Shown here one piece after another: positions 1 through 10,261 of a stretch of DNA of 64,000 nucleotides. Source of the stretch: Hypericum androsaemum (lineage: Eukaryota; Streptophyta; Magnoliopsida; Malpighiales; Hypericaceae); assembly GCA_963995505.1 (NCBI GenBank), contig OZ023184.1:10742308-10806307 (forward strand), in the 5' to 3' direction. Each line of letters starts with the position of its first letter. Position 1 is the first letter of the stretch. A program made the position numbers and the translations under genes. The notes under the pieces are model-generated. The model searched no databases. It saw nothing but the letters and a program-made list of their open reading frames with translations, and had not been told where the DNA came from.

Positions 1-1602
1 AGTCATAGCCAACCTCTTCTTAACAGCCTCCAACACATCATGTGCATGCTCAGCGAATGTCACCGCGGTTGCATTTGCTCCTGTTGGCTTGCAAATGCTA
101 GTAACATCAACAAGGTGATTAGGAACCTTAATATACACCAATAAGAAAGGTGACTCTCCTGTAGAACGGTGGACTGCTCCGTTGTATGCAAACTCAGCAA
201 TAGGGATTGCGAGATCCCATTGCCTTTTCTTCTCGTGACATAGGCTTCGTAGCATGCTTCCGAGTGTGCGATTTGTGGCCTCCGTTTGCCCATCCGTCTG
301 AGGGTGTGCCGTGGTGCTGAATTGCAAAGTCGCATCAAACATTCGCCACAATGTTTGCCAAAAGCTAGAGAGGAACTTCGTGTCACGATCAGATGTGATG
401 GTGCGAGGAACTCCGTGTAGGCGAACTATCTCTTTAAAGAATAGTCTTGCAACTCCCGTGGCATCTGATGTCTTGCGGCATGGTATGAAATGGGACATCT
501 TTGACAACCTGTCTACCACAACAAAAATAGAGTCAAAGCCACGCGGGGTGCGAGGCAAGCCAAGCACGAAATCCATGCTCAAGTCCTCCCACACTTGCTT
601 CGGAATCGGGAGAGGGGTGTACAGCCCGGTGTTTTGTACTTGCCCCTTGGTTTCTTGACACACACGGCAGTGTCTAACCATCCTCTCCACGTCCTTGCTG
701 ATTCTAGGCCAATAGAAACGTGAAGACACAGCAGCAAGTGTTTTATCACGCCCCAAATGTGCGGACAACCCTCCTCCGTGCAATTCCCACACTAAATGTT
801 CTCTCAATGAAGTCTTTGGCACACACAACTGATTTCCCTTCATAAGATACCCATCATGCATGTGGTAGTCTCGCACGCCCTTCCCTCCCTTGCACGACTT
901 CCAGATTGCACCAAAATCCTCATCTTCTTCATAGAGCTCACGAAGGCTCTCAAAAGCCGTGATCTCACTCTTAAGCTCCGTGAGCAATAAGACCCTCCTA
1001 CTGAGTGCATCAGCAACCAGGTTGGTCTTACCACTCTTGTGCGCAATCTTGAAAGGAAAACGTTGCAAATAAGTTGACCACCTCGCATGCATATGGCTTG
1101 CCAATCGTGTTTGATCATTCAGAAACTTCAAAGCACGATGATCCATGTACAAAACAAACTCCTTGCCCACCAGGTAGTGCTCCCATGTTTTCAATGCTCT
1201 AAACACAGCGTAGAACTCCTTTTCATAGGTGCTCCAAGTCTGCCTGTGCTCGCTGAGTTTTTCACTGAAATAAGCAATAGGCCTCTTCTCTTGACTAAGA
1301 ACAGCGCCTATGCCAACTCCGGAAGCATCCACTTCTACTTCAAATAGCTTGCCAAAATCAGGAAGAGCCAGAACTGGTGCGGAGCTTAATTGTTCTTTCA
1401 AGGTAGCAAAAGCTTTGTCTACTTCTTCACTCCATTCAAAAGGCACTCCCTTCTTAAGCAATGATGTAATAGGGGCAGCGATCACACTAAACCCACGTAT
1501 GAAACGCCTATAAAATGAAGCCAAGCCAAGGAAACTTCTTACTTGCGAGACACTTTTTGGCCGAGGCCAGGCTTGAATTGCTTCCACCTTTGCTTGATCA
1601 GC
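1..1602 (-). pseudogene. Element 1 RNase H-integrase region, downstream of the stop, continues off the left edge
   Basis: I read this stretch codon by codon in the frame of the upstream gag-RT and found no stop from 1602 to 1. It encodes the connection and RNase H domain, then the integrase zinc-binding and catalytic regions. The HPQTDGQTE block with the catalytic Glu lies near 280-300, and a post-core segment reaches the window edge. It is separated from the RT part only by the TGA at 1603-1605, so it would be expressed only by readthrough or in an unmutated relative. Confidence 0.82.
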
Positions 1603-4140
1603 TCATACACCTTCTTTTCCAACGATAAATCCTAAGAACAGAAGCTCTTCTTGCCAAAATGTGCACTTGGCACGGTTTGCATACAGCTCATTCCTCCTCA
1701 GGGTGGCAAGGACTTCACGAAGGTGCTTGACATGATCTTCTTTCGTCTTGCTATACACCAGAATGTCATCAAAATAGACCACCACAAACTTATCAAGAAA
1801 TGGTCGTAAAACTTGGTGCATCAGCCTCATAAACGTACTAGGAGCATTTGTCAACCCGAATGGCATGACCAACCATTCGTACAGCCCCTCCTTGGTCTTA
1901 AAGGCCGTTTTCCACTCATCACCAGGCCTTATTCTAATCTGATGGTAACCACTTTTTAAATCTATCTTAGAGAAAATAGTGGAACCACTCAGATTATCAA
2001 GCATATCTTCAAGTCTAGGGATAGGAAATCTATACCCCACTGTGATCTTGTTGATCGCTCTGCTGTCCACGCACATCCGCCAAGAGCCATCCTTTTTAGG
2101 AACTAACAAGGCAGGAACTCCACAAGGACTAAGGCTCTCACGTATGGATCCACGCTCCAGAAGCTCTTGCACTTGCAACTTTAAAACTTTGTGCTCTTCA
2201 GGACTCATTTTATAATGAGGTAAATTCGGGAGGGTGGCACCTGGAACAAGGTCAATGTTGTGCTGAATTTCACGCATAGGAGGTAGTCCCTTAGGCAGAT
2301 CTGAGGGAAAGACATCCACGAAGTCTCGTAGGAGCACTTGGACTTCGTTTGGAAAGACTTCTTTGCTCCTTGTGACTTGCTTCAGATTGTTGTCCAATAG
2401 AAGGACGTGGCATACTCCTGCCTCCTTTAGGGAGAGTTGGAATTCCTTGAACGAAGTCAGTAGCGTCACCATTTGCACAAGGTTGCTCCCCTTCTTGCCA
2501 AGATTCTTTGGTTTTCTTGGAAGCAACGTGAACTTCTGACCAGTTTTAATCACTTCGTACGTGTTCTCCTCTCCCTTATGCACTGCCTTATTATCATACT
2601 CCCAAGGCCTCCCAAGCAGAATATTGCATGCATCCATGCAAAGCACATCGCAAGTCACAACATCAGTGAATTTTCCAATGGAGATCGGCACTTGGCAACG
2701 TGAATCAACCCGAATACTTCCTCCAGATTGCACCCACCCAATAGAGTAAGGAGCAGGATGTGGGGTGGTCTTCAACCCGAGTTTCTCCACCGTGCTTGCA
2801 CTTATGAAGTTCTCCTGACTTCCTCCATCAACAATAACATCACAAACTTCCTTTCCTACATGACATCTTGTGCGGAACAGGTTGTGACGCTGAGTTGCAT
2901 CTTTTTTCTCCACGGACAAAGCCAACTTCCTCATGACTCCACAGTATTCCTCATTATCACCAAATTCATCTTGTGACTCCTCCTCACTTTCCTCAACAGG
3001 TGCGCAAAAGAGAGCATCTTCCTGATCTCCTTCAGCCTCACACAATTGCACAAACTTTCTTTTCGGACACTCACTTGATCTGTGCCCTATTTCATTGCAC
3101 TTGAAGCATTTTATTCGCGAAGAACCCTCAGCAACCTCCTTGCCTTTCCTCTGAACTTGCTCGGTATTAGAAAGGGCTGGCCTGGGCCGAGGCACAACTC
3201 TTGCATCTCCAGTTGGCGTGGGGTTCTTCTCTGGTCCACGAGCTAAATTTGAAGTCTGGCCAGGGGTGTAACGATTGCCAACCACTCTCTTCTTCTTTAG
3301 GGCAGCTCCAATCTTGCGTGCCTTGTTGCACACGTCCTGGAAATACAGGAACGTGTCAAACTCCATACGACTCTTCACTTCATAGTGCAAGCCGTCAATG
3401 AACCTCGCAATCATTTGATCCTCATGTTCTTCCACATCATTCCGGGCAGCCAATCTCATAAATTCAGCAATATACTCATCAACAGACTTGTTACCTTGCG
3501 TGCAAGACAAGAATTGGGAGAACAAAGTCTGATGATAGTCTACGGGCAGAAATCTTTCCCTAAGTGCTTGCTCCATGGTTGGCCAATCACGAATAGGTAG
3601 ATCACCTCTCCTTCTGCGAGATTCTTGCTCCTTACGCCACCACACCGCAGCACCAGATTCTAGCTTGAAAGCAACGTAGCTTACTTTTTGTTCTTCCGTG
3701 AGCTCCATACAATCAAAATACTTCTCTACGGAGTCAAGCCAATTCAGAAAGGCTTCCACGTCGGCCTCCCCATAAAACTTCTCAATGTTCATTTTAAACG
3801 GACGATCTATCCTCCTAACATAATCATCTCCCCGATCATCCATTCTATACGCCTCCCTCCTAGGGCCACGGCCAGCATCACCTCGGCCTCCATCTCCTCT
3901 CCCACGTCCTCTCAACCCACGTACAGCCCTTCCTCCCCTCCTCACATCCAACGTAGCATCAGATTCTACATCCCCATCTTCATCAAGATCTAAAGGCGGA
4001 TTACGTACCACTGGAGGGGGGGGTGCTGGAGGTTGCACCACCAAATTAGCAAGCTGCGTGCGGATCTCCAAGATGGCAGCCTCCAAGGTGGCAAATCTTT
4101 GACGTAGATCCGGATTCTGGTTGTCCATAGGGTCGGCCAT
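1603..4140 (-). CDS. Element 1 gag-protease-reverse transcriptase polyprotein (845 aa, ends at premature TGA)
   Basis: The protein forms the virus-like particle, matures it and copies element RNA to DNA in the cytoplasm. From the ATG at 4140 the order is: an Arg/Gly-rich stretch (residues 65-95), a Retrotrans_gag domain (about 115-270), a CCHC zinc knuckle (345-358, CFKCNEIGHRSSEC), an aspartic protease with core DGGS at Asp438, then RT with the catalytic YFDD box near the C-terminus. The frame stops at TGA 1603-1605 just after RT. The same frame continues open to position 1, so the stop is a single nonsense change inside pol. The context is compatible with CGA to TGA. This copy therefore probably cannot make RNase H or integrase without readthrough. 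Confidence 0.88.
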   Translation of the reverse strand: MADPMDNQNPDLRQRFATLEAAILEIRTQLANLVVQPPAPPPPVVRNPPLDLDEDGDVESDATLDVRRGGRAVRGLRGRGRGDGGRGDAGRGPRREAYRMDDRGDDYVRRIDRPFKMNIEKFYGEADVEAFLNWLDSVEKYFDCMELTEEQKVSYVAFKLESGAAVWWRKEQESRRRRGDLPIRDWPTMEQALRERFLPVDYHQTLFSQFLSCTQGNKSVDEYIAEFMRLAARNDVEEHEDQMIARFIDGLHYEVKSRMEFDTFLYFQDVCNKARKIGAALKKKRVVGNRYTPGQTSNLARGPEKNPTPTGDARVVPRPRPALSNTEQVQRKGKEVAEGSSRIKCFKCNEIGHRSSECPKRKFVQLCEAEGDQEDALFCAPVEESEEESQDEFGDNEEYCGVMRKLALSVEKKDATQRHNLFRTRCHVGKEVCDVIVDGGSQENFISASTVEKLGLKTTPHPAPYSIGWVQSGGSIRVDSRCQVPISIGKFTDVVTCDVLCMDACNILLGRPWEYDNKAVHKGEENTYEVIKTGQKFTLLPRKPKNLGKKGSNLVQMVTLLTSFKEFQLSLKEAGVCHVLLLDNNLKQVTRSKEVFPNEVQVLLRDFVDVFPSDLPKGLPPMREIQHNIDLVPGATLPNLPHYKMSPEEHKVLKLQVQELLERGSIRESLSPCGVPALLVPKKDGSWRMCVDSRAINKITVGYRFPIPRLEDMLDNLSGSTIFSKIDLKSGYHQIRIRPGDEWKTAFKTKEGLYEWLVMPFGLTNAPSTFMRLMHQVLRPFLDKFVVVYFDDILVYSKTKEDHVKHLREVLATLRRNELYANRAKCTFWQEELLFLGFIVGKEGV

Positions 4141-4300
4141 AGTGCATCGGATTCTGGTGGAGCTTGGTTTGGAATTAGAGGCACGGATCAGGGGATCGCG
4201 AAACCTTGTGGATCGGCTCGTAGGTAGGGTCTCTCACAACTCCCTGTGGTGATAGCGTTCACTCAAGATCAATGTAGAAACTGATCTGATCGTAATCTAG

Positions 4301-4312
4301 GCTCTGATACCA
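4301..4312 (-). promoter_or_regulatory. Primer binding site of element 1 (initiator tRNA-Met)
   Basis: On the minus strand these bases read TGGTATCAGAGC, complementary to the 3' end of plant initiator tRNA-Met, the usual primer for many plant LTR retrotransposons. Five bases separate it from the LTR end at 4318. Confidence 0.9.
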
Positions 4313-4317
4313 CCTAA

Positions 4318-4744
4318 TGTAGCACAGCGGAATTGACTTGTGTGTTTGTGAATTCTGGAACGAACTCAATGAAAGAGTTACAACAATCACCAACTTTCGT
4401 AGGGTGATTGAGGCTTGCCTATTGCTAGGCAGCCAATCAATGGCGAAAAGAACAACAAGCACAAAACGTGCTCCTCTTTGCCTTAGCGAATTCAGAATAT
4501 TCTAGATTAATCCAACATGTCATTTCCTTCTTTGTGATGCTCAATTTAAACGAGCTAAATTCCAGCCAGAAATTAAGGCTCCAGCTGTTACAATCTTTTC
4601 CCTTCCCACGTCCATATTAGGACAGCCATAACTAACATTAACACGCCTCATTATTAGTTGCTAAACCCCCTTTAACAACAGAAGGAAAGAAAACGAAACA
4701 TGTCCTAATTATTACAATCCAGATTCGGAAATAAAAGCAACACA
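4318..4744 (-). repeat. 5' LTR of element 1
   Basis: The LTR ends in ...GCTACA next to the primer site and begins TGT... at its right border, giving TGT...ACA termini. The right border is uncertain by two bases (4742 or 4744). The matching 3' LTR is outside the window, so age cannot be estimated. Confidence 0.7.
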
Positions 4745-5080
4745 TTAAGTAACCGACTTGAGGATCCCATGCAGCTCATGCACACCCGTGTGCACGTCCT
4801 TGTACCTTGATTTGGGACGTCCTACGTCAGTAACTCTAAGAGTGCTATCACCTCTAACCCCAATCTTTCTTTGTTGAGCTCTTGTATCCCTGCATACATT
4901 AGGAACATCATGTATCCTCTCTTGTTTGCACACTATCCGGTCCACCTTTTCGCTGAGCTTCTTGACCTCCGTTCTCATTATATGCCTCATGCCACTAAGA
5001 AGGGCGTCCATAAACGTGTGTGGATCACCAACCAATGGTGCAACACCTTCAACGGATCTTCTTGAGTAGTTATAAGACAT
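4745..5080 (-). CDS. B-family gag-like ORF, truncated (111 aa)
   Basis: The N-terminal 60 or so residues, from MSYNYSRRSVEG, are nearly identical to the B2 ORF at 36625. They include a coiled-coil-like stretch rich in Lys, Glu and Val and the tail KQERIHDVPNVC. After that the sequence diverges from B2 (here RDTRAQQRK...), so the two copies carry different internal segments. The stop falls at the junction with element 1, so the C-terminus may be partly artificial. There is no zinc knuckle and no enzyme motif. The function is not recognised; it may be a particle-related peptide of a non-autonomous element. Confidence 0.55.
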   Translation of the reverse strand: MSYNYSRRSVEGVAPLVGDPHTFMDALLSGMRHIMRTEVKKLSEKVDRIVCKQERIHDVPNVCRDTRAQQRKIGVRGDSTLRVTDVGRPKSRYKDVHTGVHELHGILKSVT

Positions 5081-5312
5081 TCTTGCAGATTCTCTTTTTT
5101 TCTACTTTCAACTTTTCTTTTTTTTGATTTTTTTTTCAGCCTTCTTTCTTCTTCTTTTCTTGGCTGCCTTCTTCTCTATCTTTCTTTTTTTTCGGAATTT
5201 TTTTCCTCTTTTTTTTTTCTTTCTCCAACTCAGAATAAAATAAGAACAATAATTGAAAACTAATGAAAACAAAAAAAAAATTTAAAGATAGATGATCTGA
5301 AGTAGAGCCTAA

Positions 5313-5324
5313 GCTCTGATACCA
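5313..5324 (-). promoter_or_regulatory. Primer binding site of B1
   Basis: The minus strand reads TGGTATCAGAGC two bases inside the LTR end at 5327, the same primer and spacing as in B2. Confidence 0.88.
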
Positions 5325-5326
5325 AC

Positions 5327-5947
5327 TGATGTGAATCTCGTTACGGATCCACGCGAAAGCCGGATCTATCTACGTTCAGATTGATGGAAATCTCGACCCG
5401 TTGTTTGCACCTTTGCAAGAACCTCGGTATGAACAACCTCGACCCGCTGCTGTAGGGAAACAAGAACCTTGATTTGATGAAGACGCCACAAACGGTGATG
5501 TAGATCCGCTTGATAAGTCGTTGGAGAACGCGAACAGAATCCCTCCTCTGTGTTCGAACAGTTCCGAAGAACCAAGAGAGCAAAGCCCACGTTTTTTGTA
5601 CTTAAATTATTCTCCTCATTCTCATTGATAAAGCCTTTATATATAGGCAGATTGTTACAAAGAGATTCCTAATTAAATATAACTTCTAACTAGATAAATA
5701 TGACTTAAAAATAGGAAACTGAAAAGGAAAACAAGTCTAGTACTCTTATGATTGCTAAAAACGTGATTATCACATAATCACCTTCCTAAACTGACTTGAA
5801 CTCTTAAAGAAACGAAATTCTCACATTATTGACTTCCTAAATAGACTATAATTCTTATAAAACGAAAATAACATATAATTAACTTCCTAAACAGACTCAA
5901 AAATATCAAAAACGAAATTAATCTTCTTGCTGATCAGATTCATATCA
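5327..5947 (-). repeat. 5' LTR of B1 (621 bp)
   Basis: It is bounded on the minus strand by TGATATGAATC... and ...TTCACATCA, as in B2. It contains a TATA-like tract and a long region matching the B2 LTR promoter and leader. Flanking unique sequence starts at 5948. Confidence 0.88.
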
Positions 5948-6127
5948 GCGAGGAAAAGGCAAGTTAACATAAAATCAGATTTAAATCAAAAGCATCTTGA
6001 ATTGAAAGTAAGAATAACTTACCTCGTACACACAATATGCTCCTACTAGATTTGGTTAATTACTGGCTCCACTCCTCGTATACCATTTAATTGTCCTAGC
6101 TTTACCTCGAAATCTGGCACTTGGCAT

Positions 6128-8003
6128 CTTCTCTTCTTTACCTTAATAGCTAATTGGGTGCTAATGTTTCTCTTGTGCATAACTATTTCCATCTGATATT
6201 TTCTAGGTTTTTATTTAGAAGAGTAACGTGATTGGAGAATAAGTCTATATTATGAGGTAGTTCAAAAGGAAGAAAACGTGTGCAGGAGAGGTTAAGAAAT
6301 AAAGGTGAATTAATGAATGGGAGAAGAAGAGGTTACGTTTCTTTGGGAGAAAAGGTGGAGAAAGACTAGGGGTTGTTACCTTGAGAAGTTATGGGTGACA
6401 AATTTACCTAAAAGGGTCCTCGGTTAGATGACACCTTGGTCCCTGACGTATTTTATTTTGCTAATTTATTCTATCACGTTTTTTCTCAAAAATCTCGAAT
6501 TTTGCATCCTCTCCTCCTTAAAAGAAGTTTAGTCCCCAAACTTAAATTTTCTTTTCCAAAATCTCGGATTTTACAATAACTTCAATGATATCACGAAAAA
6601 CAGCTTTTTTATTGGAGTAAACCAAAAATAGTATTGATCTCAAGAGCAAATTAAGTACCTTCAAATAACTATGGACCTCGAGATCAATATTCATAACAGC
6701 ACCAACATCGTTCACCAATTTCACGATCCTCTTATTTATAGTTCGGGAAGTTGTCTTCTTTCTTTCTCTCTCTCTCTCTCTCTCTCCTCGGGGCTCATCT
6801 CCTGTAACAGATTATTAATCTGAGTTCTGTTCAGCTAATAGATTGTGATGTATCCTACTCATGTGCTTCTCAATTGTTGTTTCAAGGACCTGTGATATTT
6901 TTTTAATATGTAGCAAATTCATGGCAGTATTTTTCTAGTTTGAAAGAAAAAACTAGGTAAGGAAAATCCAAGGCTATAAATAGAACAGTGAGTACTTTTA
7001 AACACGCATCAGAAAAACTAGGTATTCTCATTTACTATTTTCTCAGCTTTTTAAATACGGATTAAGGACTATATGAAGAAGAACACATAACTACTGAAGA
7101 ATTATCTGCTAAAAGTAAGTCTCACACAGAAACCAAATACCTGCTAGTCACTTCCCAAGCTTCATCCCATCTATTGGATAAAGACCCACCACCCTTCCCT
7201 TGCGTTAGTCAGAATGAGTTCCCGGTGTTAGAAATCAGAGACTAAACAATTTCTGTAAGGGATGCATGTTTTATTCAGCAACTTGGGGGTCTATTTATTT
7301 ATAGCCTTCCTTACATAACAGAGAGAATAACAAACTAAGCCTCCTAGAACGTGGCAGAAGAATAGGTCTTGCTCAATAAATTCTATCCTTCCTAGAGAAT
7401 AGGTCTTATTAACAGATTCAACTGAAATTAATCCCGGGACATTGGCTTCCACCAACAATCGCATTAACTCTGGAATTGCTAAGAATAATGTCTATGTATG
7501 TATAAACTTTCGTGTAAGAGTTGGTTCAAATTATTAAGAGATTTAATTTTTAAAGAAATTCTTAGATTCAAATTTTACAAATAACAATATGAAGCAAGAG
7601 ATACCCTTAAATAGACTCGACAGATTAAAAAAAAGGCACAAACCTGAAATTCAGAAGCAAGAATTTGCGACGACTCATGAAGGTATACATACAAAGGATA
7701 CCAAGACCTTAAAAATCAGAATATGTTACTTTTAATCGAGGACCAAGCGCTAGTCCTAGTAATACTTTTTATCAAGGAATCTCAAGTTTTGGAACCAATC
7801 TGAAATTCATTTGCCATGTATCGTGCATAGAAATTCATCTCAATCTGAAATTGCTGCAATTATCAGCAAAAGGTTAAATATTCATTCTATATTGCTAAAT
7901 GGTTACAGCGGAACCACACAAGACGTTGTAATTATATAAAAAGTCTATGGTTCAAACTATGGCATGTGTCATGGTGTAAAAATTTACTTTTTCAAAAGAA
8001 AAA
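6128..8003. repeat. Duplicated non-coding segment, copy A (unsplit)
   Basis: This segment is repeated at 12177-12781 plus 24898-25872. Copy A keeps about 350 bp (roughly 6207-6565) that copy B lacks. Copy B has its own small insertion near 25612-25685. No gene is seen in it. It holds a (CT)n run at 6766-6786, where copy B has (CTTT)n, and an LTR-like block at 7226-7457. Copy A preserves the uninterrupted sequence across the site where element 2 landed in copy B. Confidence 0.85.
7226..7457 (-). repeat. Possible solo LTR of Copia type, copy A
   Basis: On the minus strand the block begins TGTTGGTGGAAGCC and ends TTCTAACA, giving TGTT...AACA termini, with a TATA-like ggctataaataaata inside. The same 232-bp block is at 25043-25274. 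No target-site duplication is seen at either copy (cccgg against atcgc), so an ancient or truncated LTR is only one explanation. Confidence 0.35.
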
Positions 8004-8393
8004 TTCATCCTATTCCGAAATTTAATTTGTCATATTTTTATAACCCAAAATTTTGTGATGGATTGGATTAGTAAACAATATAGGTTAAATTCTCTTCCTA
8101 TGGATTGATTTGAATCTCACCCCCTTGAACTGGATCATCTCTACAAATTCTCCGACTTAATAGAAGTTTGTTAGGGTTAAGGAATGCATATGCATACATG
8201 GACGACGACAAGTAACCCAGGGTTGTATCTGGTCGTTTATATACGACCGCGGTTGAACGGGCCTTGCCTCGGACTAAAAATGCTGTAGTAGAATAGAGAG
8301 AACTAAAAATCTTCTAGAACCGAAAAAGAAGAAGCTTCATCTAGCTAAGTAGCATCTTCGTCTCCCCCAAAGCATCGTCGTTTCAGTTACTAA
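8004..8393. other. Spacer between duplicated segment A and the KH pseudogene
   Basis: No gene is seen. A short perfect hairpin, GGTCGTTTATATACGACC, sits at 8231-8248 and its loop contains a TATA-like core. An in-frame stop (8391-8393) precedes the KH reading frame with no ATG between them. Confidence 0.6.
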
Positions 8394-10060
8394 TATCCAA
8401 TTCACCAAAAATATAGAAATAATAACAATATTGCCACCGCCACCACCAACACTACCTCCGGCACCCCTAAGCGGCCGCCGACCACGGAGCTGAACCAGTT
8501 CAGGATCCTCTGCCCGTCTGCCCAGATCGGTAACGTCATTGGCAAGGGCGCCTCCTCCGTCCGCCACATCCAGGCTCTCACCGTCGCCAAGATCCACCTC
8601 CTCGACGACCCCCACGTCCCCCCCCCTGCGACAGGCGAGTCATCCTCATCTCCAACCCTAACCCTAGGCGGCATGATGAGGGCGGGGACCATCCGGAAGG
8701 GGAGGCCGGAGCCCGGTGTGGAAGGCCTTGGTTAGGGTGCCGTCCAGGCCGAGAGCGTGCTCGGGAAGGTGCTCCAGGGCATCCGGGCCGAGTGCGGGGC
8801 CCAACAGATCGCGCGGTCCTTCCCCGGGACCAGATTCCGCCCTGCGCCTTCCACGGGGACGAGTTGCTCTGGTAATGCACGGTTCGTGTTTGGCAAATTG
8901 ACAATCAATTAATCGCGCCTATTTTTTCGGATGTGCTTAGTTTAGAGGAATCTAGTTAGAATCTGACGTGATAGAGTTGGTAGTTTGATAGGAAAGGGCG
9001 GCTATAAAGTTCGGGCATTGGAAAATGAAACTGGTGCATCTATCAAAATGGCTGAGGCGATCCCGGATTCAGATGAGCGGGTTGTTGTCATAGCTGCACA
9101 AGAGGCATGGGAACCTAACTGCATTTTTTCAATACTCACTCAATCTTTTTTATCAAACTGTAGTAACATTAAATGTGCTCCTTTCGAGGCTTTCGTTTTG
9201 CCATTATAAAGCCAAGTTATGTAATTCTTGCAAAACTCGGAGCAAGTACACTCTTTGGCACATGATGCTGTCCTTCGTGTGCATGCTAGGCTTACGGAGA
9301 TTGGATTCGAGTGCGGCAATGCTGTGGTTGCTAGGCTTCTTGTACATCCATATCAAATAGGTCCTTTACTGGGTAAAGGAGGTCAGGTTATAAGTGAAAT
9401 GAGACAGATTACTGGAGCTAGCATACACATATTTCCAAAGGAAAAGGCTCCAAAGTATGGTTCTAAAAATGATGAAATTGTGCATGTAAGTAATGTAAAT
9501 TTGTATCATACACTTGTTAGCATAAGTTGACGTTTGATTTTCTGATTCTTGCCTAAACTAAACTGCCTTTGCATTAAGAAAATCTGCATATATTAATGTG
9601 ACCTAGACTAATAGGCACTTTAATTTGAACATTTCAAGTCTAGTGCTCCATGTGTTACTACTGCCGATGAGCTAAATATTTTTACATTTTTCCAGGTCGT
9701 TGGTAGCTTTCAGTGCGTGCAGGATGCTTTGTTTCACATAATAGGTAGACTTCGGGATATTATTTTCCCTGGCAGACTTCCATTCTTCGGGATATCACCA
9801 TTTCCTGAAATGCATCACTTGCAGTTCAGACCAAGACATGGTCCAGGGCTCTCCTGATCCTTACCATTCTCCTGTTGGACCCTATCATAATTTTGATCAT
9901 CAGCATCCATTTTCAGATGGCATTGATCACGGTGGTCCTAACATGGACCGAGGTCCGTTTCCTTATGGCAGTGGAAACACCAGGACATGGGCCTCCGTTT
10001 GAACACACTCCAAGATCGTGGACTTCTCATGTTAGTGTTGATTCTTGAATCTTGAATCTT
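8394..10060 (+). pseudogene. KH-domain RNA-binding protein pseudogene (plant PCBP/HEN4-like, multi-KH)
   Basis: Three KH modules can be read. KH1 (from about 8499) has FRILCPSAQIGNVIGKG. KH2 (from about 8976) has VGSLIGKGGYKVRALENETG. KH3 (about 9297-9486) has LLVHPYQIGPLLGKGG. A phased intron at 9487-9695 (GTAAGT...CAG) joins KH3 to VVGSFQCVQDAL at 9696. Such proteins bind RNA in the nucleus and act in splicing, processing or stress transcripts. Decay signs: no ATG in frame before KH1; KH1 changes frame near a C-run at about 8617-8626; the region after 9840 needs at least two frame changes to keep the SPDPYHSPVGPYHNFDH and PPFEHTPRSW-like text. The first exon is GC-rich. A LINE fragment follows directly. 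Assembly homopolymer error could account for some shifts, but not the missing start. Confidence 0.8.
9487..9695 (+). other. Intron of the KH pseudogene
   Basis: It starts GTAAGT and ends TTTTTCCAG. Removing it keeps the KH3 frame (VH joined to VVGSFQ). This shows the locus descends from a genomic gene copy, not a retrocopy. Confidence 0.75.
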
Positions 10061-10261
10061 GAGAAGTGACTGAAATCTCTCGAGGCAAAATGGTAAGGTA
10101 GGCTTCAGCCTTCATTGGCGGAGGTGATCCATTTTCTTTTCCCTTCTTTCTCTACAAATTTTGTTTTATGAAGTAGCCAACAATACTGAGATCTTTTTTT
10201 TTCTTCTTCCCAGCCATACAACGAGGAGGACCACAGAGGGGAAGGTGTGGATATTGGTCCT

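Larger units (their letters stand above)
1..4744 (-). mobile_element. Element 1: Ty3/Gypsy LTR retrotransposon, right part only
   Basis: This is a minus-strand Gypsy element whose 3' half lies beyond the left window edge. Reading down from the right it has a 5' LTR (about 4318-4744), a primer binding site (4301-4312), a short leader, and gag-protease-RT-RNase H-integrase in one frame. The only in-frame stop seen is TGA at 1603-1605. It is related to element 3: both gags start MADP and share the block [20 protein letters not shown]. Its right end abuts truncated element B1, which suggests nesting. The target-site duplication cannot be tested because the partner end is outside the window. Confidence 0.9.
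4745..5947 (-). mobile_element. Element B1: non-autonomous LTR element, truncated by element 1
   Basis: Only the 5' part is present: LTR 5327-5947, primer site 5313-5324, a polypyrimidine (sense: purine-rich) leader at about 5090-5280, and the start of a gag-like frame. It is the same family as B2 (35746-38164), sharing LTR, leader and the first 70 or so codons. The internal part is cut at about 4744 by the element 1 LTR. The other half, if it survives, should lie left of the window. Confidence 0.82.

Noticed and set aside
60..386. 108-codon minus-strand frame and other short frames within 1-4140
   Set aside because: These are out-of-frame shadows of the element 1 RNase H-integrase coding sequence.
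7226..7457. Confident solo-LTR call
   Set aside because: Termini fit, but neither copy has a target-site duplication, so I kept it only as a low-confidence feature.
8652..8668. Telomere-like caaccctaaccctagg
   Set aside because: There are only about two units, inside the GC-rich KH coding exon; not a telomeric array.
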